Assembly (NCBI GenBank): GCA_021827865.1
Contig: JAKAUC010000013.1
Span: 248,001 to 312,000 of the forward strand
Origin: an archaeon
Lineage (GTDB): Archaea; Thermoproteota; Nitrososphaeria; Nitrososphaerales; Gagatemarchaeaceae
Length of the DNA stretch: 64,000 nucleotides
Direction: 5' to 3'
Shown here: positions 58,281-64,000 of the stretch, one piece after another
Numbering within the stretch: the stretch's first letter is position 1
How the letters are laid out: every line of letters starts with the position of its first letter
Notes under the pieces: model-generated
Told to the model about the DNA's origin: nothing
Seen by the model: only the letters and a program-made list of their open reading frames with translations
Database searches by the model: none
Program-made: the position numbers and the translations under genes

Positions 58281-59063
58281 ATGCTAGAGTCAGCGCTGAG
58301 GTATCTGGGCGCCTACAGAATCTACGAGGGGAGGCTGAAGGCGCAGGTCCAGGGCGAGGAGATACCCGGCCACATCGGGATCATACTCGACGGGAACAGG
58401 CGCTGGGCGCAGAACCAGGGGGTCTCCGACGGTCTCGGCCACGCGGAGGGGGCGAACAGGGCTGAGGAGCTCCTTGACTGGTGCCACGACCTGGGGATCA
58501 AGACGGTGACCCTCTACGTGCTGTCTACCGAGAACCTCGACAGGACCCCCGAAGAGCTGGCGGCCCTCTTCGGCCTCATCGAGGCGAGGCTCAACAGGCT
58601 GCTCAGCGACGTCAGGATAGCAAAGCATAGGGTCAACGTCAGGGCCATCGGCCATCTAGACCTCCTCCCGAAGTCGATCGTCGGGCTCCTGACGGCCATC
58701 GAAGAGAAGACGTCGGGATACAGCGACCACTACCTCAACATCGCCGTCGCCTACGGGGGGCGCGCGGAGATCACGGACGTGGTGAGGTCCATCGCCCAGG
58801 ACGTGAAGAGCGGCAAGCTCAGCCCCCAGGCCATAACCGAGGACACGGTGTCGAAGAGGCTCTACACTGCCTACCTCCCCAACCAGGAGCCGGACCTGAT
58901 AATCAGGACGTCAGGGGAGGAGAGGATGAGCGGGTTCCTCCTCTGGCAGGGCGCCTACTCTGAGCTGGTGTTCGTGGACGTCTTCTGGCCGGCCTTCCGG
59001 TACATCGACCTGCTCAGGGCCATCAGGACATACCAGAAGCGCAGGCGAAGGTATGGACGATGA
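58281..59063 (+). CDS. uppS: Cis-prenyltransferase (undecaprenyl diphosphate synthase family)
   Basis: The 260-residue enzyme has GIILDGNRRWAQNQGV near 34-50 with the catalytic Asp, VTLYVLSTENLDRTPEE, NIAVAYGGRAEITD, LIIRTSGEERMSGFLLWQ and YSELVFVDVFWP. It makes long-chain polyprenyl diphosphate for archaeal glycan carrier lipids. In operon with the DUF373 gene. Confidence 0.95.
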   Translation: MLESALRYLGAYRIYEGRLKAQVQGEEIPGHIGIILDGNRRWAQNQGVSDGLGHAEGANRAEELLDWCHDLGIKTVTLYVLSTENLDRTPEELAALFGLIEARLNRLLSDVRIAKHRVNVRAIGHLDLLPKSIVGLLTAIEEKTSGYSDHYLNIAVAYGGRAEITDVVRSIAQDVKSGKLSPQAITEDTVSKRLYTAYLPNQEPDLIIRTSGEERMSGFLLWQGAYSELVFVDVFWPAFRYIDLLRAIRTYQKRRRRYGR

Positions 59064-59101
59064 GAAAACATATAGCATGACCCGGTGAGAGGGAGCGCAA
59101 G

Positions 59102-59563
59102 TTGAAGGTAACCCTCGGGACGCTTAAGGACAAGGGGGACGAGCTGGCGGCCTTCCTGGAGCCGCGGGTCGGCTCAAAGCCTTCGGTCTCAGGCGACTCC
59201 ATGGAGTTCGAGGACGAGAGCGTCAGGGAGGGGGTGAAGCCAAGGCAGGTGAAGACCTACATCAAGCGCTTCCTTTTCATGAACGGGGTCAGGAAGAAGT
59301 ACAGGGTCTTCGTCGCCGGGAAGGAGCTCACGATTCAGGAGATAGTGACAGGAGAGGAGGCCGAGGAGGAGAAGGAGAAGGCGCCGGCGAAGAAGCCCGA
59401 AGCCGAGGCTGAGGAGCCTGCGGAGCAGGAAGAGCCGGAGGAAGAAGAGGAGGCGGCCAGGGCCCCCGAGCCAAAGAAGGCCAAAGAGCAGGGAGAGAAG
59501 CCGAAGAAGGCAGCCCCCAAGAAGCCCCGCGCGAGCAAGAAGAAGGCAGACGGGTCCTCCTAG
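59102..59563 (+). CDS. eL22-like ribosomal protein (probable) with charged tail
   Basis: The 153-residue protein has an N-terminal ~80-residue domain (LKDKGDELAAFLEPRVGSKP, then VKPRQVKTYIKRFLFMNGVR followed by KKYRVFVAGKEL) resembling eL22 by strand-helix order and basic motif, followed by a long tail rich in Glu, Lys, Ala and Pro. It likely binds RNA. A CATATAG box at ~59068 gives leaderless spacing to TTG 59102. The eL22 call is by pattern only. Its stop interlocks with that of the convergent gene. Confidence 0.55.
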   Translation: MKVTLGTLKDKGDELAAFLEPRVGSKPSVSGDSMEFEDESVREGVKPRQVKTYIKRFLFMNGVRKKYRVFVAGKELTIQEIVTGEEAEEEKEKAPAKKPEAEAEEPAEQEEPEEEEEAARAPEPKKAKEQGEKPKKAAPKKPRASKKKADGSS

Positions 59564-59984
59564 ACGGCCCTGGTCCCACGAGCCCGCCTCAGCCTTTTAG
59601 CTCTCAGCAGAGCCCGCAGGTAGTTCCTCGACTCGCGCAGCCACTTCAGGGACTGGCTAAGGTCGCCGAGGGCGAAGCAGTCGGCCCCCTTCCTGAGTTT
59701 GTCCAGGGCGAACTTGAGCGACTGCCTCTCGTCTGGGACGGCGTACTGCTTCAGCTTCACGAAGCGGCCGGGGTTCTCCTCGTCCAGGTCGAGGCGGATG
59801 AAGGCGACACTCTTCTCCAGCTTCAGGTAGGCCATCCATATGGACCGGAGCTCCCCTTCGGTGGGCTCCCCCGAGACTGAGGCCAGGGCGGATTCTAGCC
59901 TCGCTGCCGCGTCCGCCAGGTCCCCGGCGGTCTCGTCCCTCCAGCCGCTCAGGCCCGCGACCCGCCCCCACTGAAGAGACGCAT
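59560..59984 (-). pseudogene. Conserved-looking helical protein split by a one-base frameshift near its start
   Basis: From 59835 the minus-strand frame encodes AYLKLEKSVAFIRLDLDEEN and a helical tail KWLRESRNYLRALLR. Protein-like sequence in the same frame continues upstream (LSGWRDETAGDLADAAARLE) to about 59960 without a start codon. The ATG at 59984, exactly leaderless behind the TATA box at 60005-60015, is in another frame. One missing base in the C run 59965-59969 would join them into a ~141-residue protein. This may be a sequencing deletion or a recent mutation. Family not recognised; helical hairpins suggest a small HEPN-like or ribosome-associated protein, uncertain. Confidence 0.55.
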
Positions 59985-60004
59985 TGGGCCGGTTTCCTCC
60001 TCCG

Positions 60005-60015
60005 ATTATTTATAA
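60005..60015. promoter_or_regulatory. Bidirectional TATA box at 60.0 kb
   Basis: ATTATTTATAA is near symmetric. It is ~26 bases from ATG 59984 leftward and ~30 bases from TTG 60041 rightward, so it probably drives both divergent leaderless genes. Confidence 0.5.
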
Positions 60016-60040
60016 CCAAGACAGGAGCGGCCGGCATCGG

Positions 60041-60718
60041 TTGCCGAAGAAGGAAGACCAGAGGATCGGGGGGGCGTGCTACATCGGCCTGGGCTCCCTG
60101 CTCGACCTGGGCAGGCTGTCCTGCGCCCTCGAGAGGGCGCCGTTCCCGCTCTTCGCGTTCAAGCAGGGGAAGTCGACGCGGATCGCGGCACAGGCGGACC
60201 TATTCATGGGGACGCCGATATTCTACTACTTCGACAACGGGACGGTCGACGAGTTCCTCGCCTACAGGATCACCGGGGAAGGGGAGGAGGTCCAGTTCGT
60301 GAGCTCGGCGAGCAACGCGTCGTACCTCTACGCGCCCGTGATAAGGGTCATGAAGATGCCGAAGCCCCTGGAGGAGAAGGACGGGTTCCAGGACAAGTTC
60401 ATGTCGGTCGAGGTGGAGAACGTTCCGAGCCTGGTGAAGGTGGGGGCTTACAAGACCCTCTTCGAGGAGCCGCCGCTCCCCCTCTTCGCGTTCGTGCACG
60501 GGGGCGGGTGGGTCCTGGGGACCTTCGCCCGCATCGACGACTACGAGGAGGCGTCCATATTCTTCTATGCGAGGGTGAAGGAAGAACCGTCGGGGTTCCT
60601 GAAGTACACCTACGACAGGATCGCGGAGACCACCTACGTCAAGCGGACGGACGAGCCGGGGTTCCACTACATCAAAGTGGTGAAGCTCACCGGGACTCAC
60701 CCGCTGGTTGAATTCTAA
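60041..60718 (+). CDS. Hypothetical protein with internal tandem duplication
   Basis: The 225-residue product contains two similar halves: residues ~22-40 (LDLGRLSCALERAPFPLFAF) and ~132-151 (VKVGAYKTLFEEPPLPLFAF), each followed by FYYF/FFYA and a YLYAPVIRVMKM/FHYIKVVKL strand. It is beta-rich and soluble without membrane spans. TTG 60041 is chosen from the TATA spacing. The Nudix gene's stop interlocks with its stop. Function unknown. Confidence 0.6.
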   Translation: MPKKEDQRIGGACYIGLGSLLDLGRLSCALERAPFPLFAFKQGKSTRIAAQADLFMGTPIFYYFDNGTVDEFLAYRITGEGEEVQFVSSASNASYLYAPVIRVMKMPKPLEEKDGFQDKFMSVEVENVPSLVKVGAYKTLFEEPPLPLFAFVHGGGWVLGTFARIDDYEEASIFFYARVKEEPSGFLKYTYDRIAETTYVKRTDEPGFHYIKVVKLTGTHPLVEF

Positions 60719-61128
60719 GCCGGCCCCTTCACGAACTTCTCGGCGTCGGTAAGCGTGAACTTCGAGTTGTCGTAGGACGCCCTCTGCACCGCTTCGTCGT
60801 ATCTGAACCAGCCGAAGCCCTGGTGCTCGAAGGATATCTTCACCTTCTCCGAGTCGGTGGACGCGAGCATGTACACGACCTGCTTGTGCACGTTCTTGCC
60901 GCCTCTGCGGTAGTGGTACTCTATCACCTTCCTGAACCCTGGGATTATGTTGATGCCTTTCAGCCCGGTCTCCTCTTCCACCTCCCTCAGGACGGTCTGG
61001 AGCTCGCTCTCCCCCTCCTCGACCCCCCCTTTGGGGAAGTCCCAGCGGCCGGCGTTGAGCAGGAGTAGGTACATCCTCCCCCCCGACGTATCCCTGAAGA
61101 CCACTGCCCCGGCGGACTTCTCTTCCAT
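60715..61128 (-). CDS. Nudix hydrolase
   Basis: The 137-residue enzyme has the full Nudix box GGVEEGESELQTVLREVEEE with TGL (GX5EX7REUXEEXGU) at ~34-56 and WDFPKGG, as in Ap4A hydrolases. It removes nucleoside-diphosphate-linked groups. A TATTAAT box at ~61152-61160 gives leaderless spacing. Confidence 0.93.
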   Translation of the reverse strand: MEEKSAGAVVFRDTSGGRMYLLLLNAGRWDFPKGGVEEGESELQTVLREVEEETGLKGINIIPGFRKVIEYHYRRGGKNVHKQVVYMLASTDSEKVKISFEHQGFGWFRYDEAVQRASYDNSKFTLTDAEKFVKGPA

Positions 61129-61184
61129 GGCCGCAGCGACCTCGGCGACGGATTAATATGATTCGCCGGTCGTCGGGGACGCTG

Positions 61185-61244
61185 ATGCCTCCGGTGGACG
61201 ATGCCTGCCGTCGCGCCCGGGGGAGCGAAACGGGGGCGGCCTGA
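61185..61244 (+). other. Possible 19-codon leader ORF before padR
   Basis: ATG 61185 lies 26-30 bases downstream of the ATTAATAT box (61152-61159), the right place for a leaderless start. The frame encodes PPVDDACRRARGSETGAA and ends TGA directly abutting the GTG of padR (TGAGTG). It may couple translation or simply be a chance ORF in a ~60-base leader. Confidence 0.3.
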
Positions 61245-61541
61245 GTGCGTTTCGCGGAGAGGCTGAAGGGGAAGGTGCAGAAGGAGAACCTCTGGTTCTT
61301 CGTCCTGATCCTCCTGTCGACCGAGGAGAGGTATGGCTTCGAGCTCAGGGGGCTCATAAACGAGAAGTTCGGCTTCTGGAGCGGGAACGTCACCGCCTAC
61401 CGCGTGCTCTACGACCTCGAGAGGTCAGGCATGGTGAAGGCCGAGGCGAGGGACAGGCGGAAGTACTACCGGATCACTGAGCTCGGCCGCCAGGAGGTGC
61501 GCGAAGCGAAGGCCTTCCTGCAGGCGCTTCTGAGGGAGTAG
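61245..61541 (+). CDS. PadR-family transcriptional regulator
   Basis: The 98-residue protein is a PadR winged helix: VQKENLWFFVLILLSTEERY, GFELRGLINEKFGF, NVTAYRVLYDLERSGMVKAE and RKYYRITELGRQEV. It is a single-domain ligand-responsive repressor. The GTG directly follows a leader ORF. A palindrome and the inositol-phosphate synthase gene lie downstream, the likely target. Confidence 0.85.
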   Translation: MRFAERLKGKVQKENLWFFVLILLSTEERYGFELRGLINEKFGFWSGNVTAYRVLYDLERSGMVKAEARDRRKYYRITELGRQEVREAKAFLQALLRE

Positions 61542-61558
61542 GGGCCGCCCCGAGGACA

Positions 61559-61574
61559 TTTTACAACGGTAAAA
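61559..61574 (+). promoter_or_regulatory. Perfect palindrome upstream of the inositol-phosphate synthase gene
   Basis: TTTTAC-AACG-GTAAAA lies in the gap between padR and the synthase gene and overlaps AT-rich promoter elements. It is a good candidate PadR operator. Confidence 0.5.
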
Positions 61575-61612
61575 TAGTGGCTGATATACCCTCGGCCCAA
61601 GGGGAAGAGAGG

Positions 61613-62674
61613 TTGGCGAAGATTAAGGTAGCCGTGGCGGGGGTGGGGAACTGCGCTTCGGCGCTGATCCAGGGGCTCCACTACTACTCGAAGAAGGGCC
61701 CGGACGAGGGCCTCACCTACTGGAGCGTCGGAGGGTACACCCCCAAGGACATAGAGTTCGTCGCCGCCTTCGACGTCAACGCCAAGAAGGTGGGGAAGGA
61801 CCTCTCTCAGGCCATCTTCCAGCCCCCGAACAACACGGTGAAGATCTCAGATGTCCCCAGCATGGGGGTCAAGGTGAAGAAGGGCCCGGTGCTGGACGGC
61901 ATCGGGAAGTACCTCAAGGACGTCGTGCAGCTCTCCCCCCAGCCCCCGCAGGACGTGGTGCAGGAGCTGAAGGACAGCGGCGCGGACGTCCTGGTGAACT
62001 ACCTCCCTGTTGGGAGCACGGCCGCGACCCAGGCCTACGCCGAGGCAGCGCTGAAGGCGGAGGTCGCGTTCGTGAACGCCATCCCGGTCTTCATCGCCTC
62101 GGATAAGAGGTGGGCGGACAGGTTCGCGGCAGCGGGACTCCCCGTCGCCGGGGACGACGTGATGAGCCAGGTGGGGGCGACGGTCCTCCACAAGACCCTG
62201 GTCAAGATGGCCGTCGACAGGGGGGTGAAGGTGGACGAGACCTACCAGTTGAACATAGGGGGCGACACCGACTTCCTGAACATGCTTGAGGAGAGCAGGC
62301 TGAAGGACAAGAGGGAGAGCAAGACGAGCGCCGTTCGGGCCATGTCCCCCTACGAGGTGCCCACGAGGATCGGGCCCAGCGACTACGTCCCCTTCCTCGA
62401 GAACGACAAGGTGTGCTACATCTGGCTGAAGGGGAGGTACTTCGGCGGGAGCGTGGTGAAAGTTGACGTGAAGCTGCACGTGGTCGACGCCTACGACAGC
62501 GGAGGGGTCATGGTCGACGCCGTCCGCGGGGCCAAGCTCGCGCTGGACCGCGGGGTCTCGGGGCAGCTGGAGAGTCTGTCGGCCTTCTGCTTCAAGCACC
62601 CCCCGATTCAGATGCCCTACCCGGCCGCGAAGGCGGCGTTCGAAGAGTTCACTTCCGGGAAGAGGGAACGCTAG
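61613..62674 (+). CDS. ino1: Inositol-1-phosphate synthase
   Basis: The ~353-residue protein has KIKVAVAGVGNCASALIQGL (NAD-binding), VLVNYLPVGSTAATQAYAEA, FVNAIPVFIAS, GDDVMSQVGATVLHKTLVKM, LNIGGDTDFLNML and a catalytic-lysine region with DYVPFLENDK. It converts glucose 6-phosphate to inositol 1-phosphate, used for archaeal phosphoinositol lipids. TTG 61613 is preferred; a GTG at 61577 would add 12 residues but overlaps the promoter palindrome. Confidence 0.9.
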   Translation: MAKIKVAVAGVGNCASALIQGLHYYSKKGPDEGLTYWSVGGYTPKDIEFVAAFDVNAKKVGKDLSQAIFQPPNNTVKISDVPSMGVKVKKGPVLDGIGKYLKDVVQLSPQPPQDVVQELKDSGADVLVNYLPVGSTAATQAYAEAALKAEVAFVNAIPVFIASDKRWADRFAAAGLPVAGDDVMSQVGATVLHKTLVKMAVDRGVKVDETYQLNIGGDTDFLNMLEESRLKDKRESKTSAVRAMSPYEVPTRIGPSDYVPFLENDKVCYIWLKGRYFGGSVVKVDVKLHVVDAYDSGGVMVDAVRGAKLALDRGVSGQLESLSAFCFKHPPIQMPYPAAKAAFEEFTSGKRER

Positions 62675-64000
62675 CCGCCATCCTTCTGATGTAGAAGGAT
62701 ACGCCCAGCGCGACGACCAGGACGAGCGCCGTCGGGATCTCGTAACGAATCAGTATGTTCGCTGCGATAGTGATAGAGGCGGAGGTCGGCACGACACCGC
62801 TGATGGTGTCCCCGGCGTAGACGAATGTCAGCCCGGCCTTGCTCATGGAGAAGGTCTGGCCCGAGCCCGCCACGACGCTGGCGTTGGCCACGGCTGTCCC
62901 CCGCGCCCCCAGGCTCGAGAAGAAGACAGTGACTTGCTTGGAGGTGGCCTGCATGTTCTGCAGGTTGGAGAACGAGAGCCCCGGGGGTATGGGGAGGGTG
63001 AAGGTGACGTCGGTGACCGGGACGCCCGACGGGTTGGTCACCTGCACGGAGAGCGTGAAGGTCTTCCCCTCCTCCGGGGTCAGGGGCGCCGAGGTTACGG
63101 TGACGGAGAGGGGCTGATAGATCTGGACCGTGGGGCGCCCGCCTTTGAGGTTGAAGGGGGTCCCGCCGAAGTAGAACGAAGCCGAGACAGGGACGGCGGA
63201 CAGGTTACCGTAGATTTGCGCCATCGACGCTTGGTAGGAGAATGTGGCGTTCCCCCCTCTGCCGATGGAGCCGACGGCCCGGTGCAGCAGGCTGGAGTTT
63301 GCGGAGTCGAAGGCGTCATTGGTGGTGCTCACGGTCGCGTTGTAGACCGGGGTGGGCCCGAGGTTCTCGGCCAGGACCGTGACCGTGGAGGTCATGCCGC
63401 CGAAGAGCTCCTGGGGGGAGTACTGCTTGGACAGGACCAGGCCGGCGGGGACCGGTGTCGATCCCGACGACCCGGATACTGTGGCCCCGGCCGCCTCGCC
63501 GGTGAAGGTGAAGGGCTGGAGTATGTAGTTGGAGCCGCCGGTCAGGTTGTAGCTCATCGAGGTCCTGACCGTGGTCGAAGCGTTGAGGGACTTGTAGGAC
63601 AGGGTGACTGTCCCCGACGAACAGCTGATCCCCAGGCCGTGGACACGGCCGCAGCCCAGTCCGGCGGGCAGGGCGCCCGTCGCGACGAAGTTGGTCACGC
63701 CAAGCGGGGCTATGTCCGAGGCTGCGAAGTTGAGGGTCAGGTTGGTCTCGCTCGTCGAGAGGGCTGCGAACGAGGGCGCCACCCTTAGTACTGGGAAGGC
63801 GACTTCCATGCCGCTCTGGGAGAAGACGTCGGCGATGGTGTTCGTGGTGGCGTTGAGCGCGACCCCCGCTGGGTCCTGGTACGTCACGCTGTAGGACCTC
63901 GTGACGTTGATGGCGGTTATGCTCGGCGCAGACTGCGACACCGTCACGGTCGCCGTCCCCCCGCCGGCCGCCAGGCCGGGCACCGACTTGCCTGCGACGA
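62649..64000 (-). CDS. Cell-surface protein with C-terminal membrane anchor, partial
   Basis: The frame is open off the right end of the window, so the N-terminus is missing; about 450 residues are seen. It is rich in Ser, Thr, Val and Gly with beta-sandwich repeats such as LAENLGPTPVYNATVSTTN and VQVTNPSGVPVTDVTFTLPI, resembling DUF11/CARDB-type surface domains. It ends in one membrane span (ALVLVVALGVSFYI) and a basic tail. It is probably an anchored, exported surface or S-layer-associated protein. It overlaps the inositol synthase 3' end by 26 bases. Confidence 0.75.
   Translation of the reverse strand, partial: VAGKSVPGLAAGGGTATVTVSQSAPSITAINVTRSYSVTYQDPAGVALNATTNTIADVFSQSGMEVAFPVLRVAPSFAALSTSETNLTLNFAASDIAPLGVTNFVATGALPAGLGCGRVHGLGISCSSGTVTLSYKSLNASTTVRTSMSYNLTGGSNYILQPFTFTGEAAGATVSGSSGSTPVPAGLVLSKQYSPQELFGGMTSTVTVLAENLGPTPVYNATVSTTNDAFDSANSSLLHRAVGSIGRGGNATFSYQASMAQIYGNLSAVPVSASFYFGGTPFNLKGGRPTVQIYQPLSVTVTSAPLTPEEGKTFTLSVQVTNPSGVPVTDVTFTLPIPPGLSFSNLQNMQATSKQVTVFFSSLGARGTAVANASVVAGSGQTFSMSKAGLTFVYAGDTISGVVPTSASITIAANILIRYEIPTALVLVVALGVSFYIRRMAASVPSSRK

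Noticed and set aside
1-64000. CRISPR arrays, rRNA, tRNA, transposases, integrases
   Set aside because: No regularly spaced repeats, rRNA signatures, complete cloverleafs or recombinase motifs were found by reading; a covariance-model scan would be needed to exclude intron-containing tRNAs.

Overview
The window is a gene-dense piece of an archaeal chromosome, most likely from a TACK archaeon related to the Nitrososphaeria (Thaumarchaeota), with high GC over most of its length. The archaeal assignment rests on gene content: an Sm-like Lsm protein, RIO2 kinase, a RadB-like recombinase, an archaeal-type NFACT/Rqc2 protein, a DUF373 protein, a ThiN-domain regulator, an AbrB-PhoU regulator, an archaeal RNase J-like nuclease and an eL22-like ribosomal protein. 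It is also supported by promoter layout: A/T-rich TATA-like boxes lie about 26-30 bases upstream of many ATG, GTG or TTG starts, implying leaderless mRNAs. No ammonia-oxidation genes are seen, and the window has an acyl-CoA oxidation set, so I infer a heterotrophic lineage. The exact lineage cannot be fixed without a phylogeny.

Layout. 1-4.6 kb: a truncated peptide-type ABC substrate-binding protein, an aminotransferase, small membrane and zinc proteins and a PurD-like ATP-grasp enzyme. 4.6-8.5 kb: a visibly AT-richer island with a CPBP protease, two tiny ORFs, a 5'-truncated DNA methylase fragment, a possible nuclease-fold protein, a gene remnant and a frameshifted gene. 8.6-25.8 kb: an Lrp-type effector-domain protein, M1 aminopeptidase, a long-chain-alcohol-oxidase-like GMC enzyme operon, an RNase J-like nuclease, TldD/TldE, TrpB2 divergent from an HTH-ACT regulator, a PfkB kinase, an ECF-like membrane protein and an isocitrate-dehydrogenase-family enzyme. 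25.8-39.5 kb: acylphosphatase, MarC, a MIP18-family protein, an AbrB-PhoU regulator, CTP synthase, ThiR with an ECF S-component/AIR-synthase-like operon, a nucleoside/deoxyribose catabolic cluster, and RIO2, Lsm, RadB and NFACT.

39.5-57 kb is the metabolic centrepiece: a membrane Fe-S ETF:quinone oxidoreductase (EMO-like), EtfA, EtfB, acyl-CoA dehydrogenase, an MmgE/PrpD protein, a TrmB regulator, an F420-type LLM oxidoreductase, MenA, acetoacetyl-CoA synthetase, a thiolase-fold protein with a DUF35 partner, IlvE, a thiolase and a long-chain acyl-CoA ligase. Together they suggest activation of acyl groups to CoA esters, dehydrogenation, electron flow ETF -> EMO -> menaquinone, and thiolytic or acetoacetate steps. 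An enoyl-CoA hydratase and a hydroxyacyl-CoA dehydrogenase are not in the window. Two promoters here (LLM oxidoreductase and MenA) carry nearly identical palindromes, and a TrmB gene lies next to the first. 57-64 kb: DUF373, cis-prenyltransferase, eL22-like protein, Nudix hydrolase, PadR regulator, inositol-phosphate synthase and a truncated cell-surface protein.

I found no rRNA, tRNA, CRISPR array, insertion sequence or transposase. The strongest leads are the shared palindromic operator, the ThiR operon, the thiolase-fold protein without a canonical nucleophilic cysteine, and the AT-rich island with decayed restriction-type genes.
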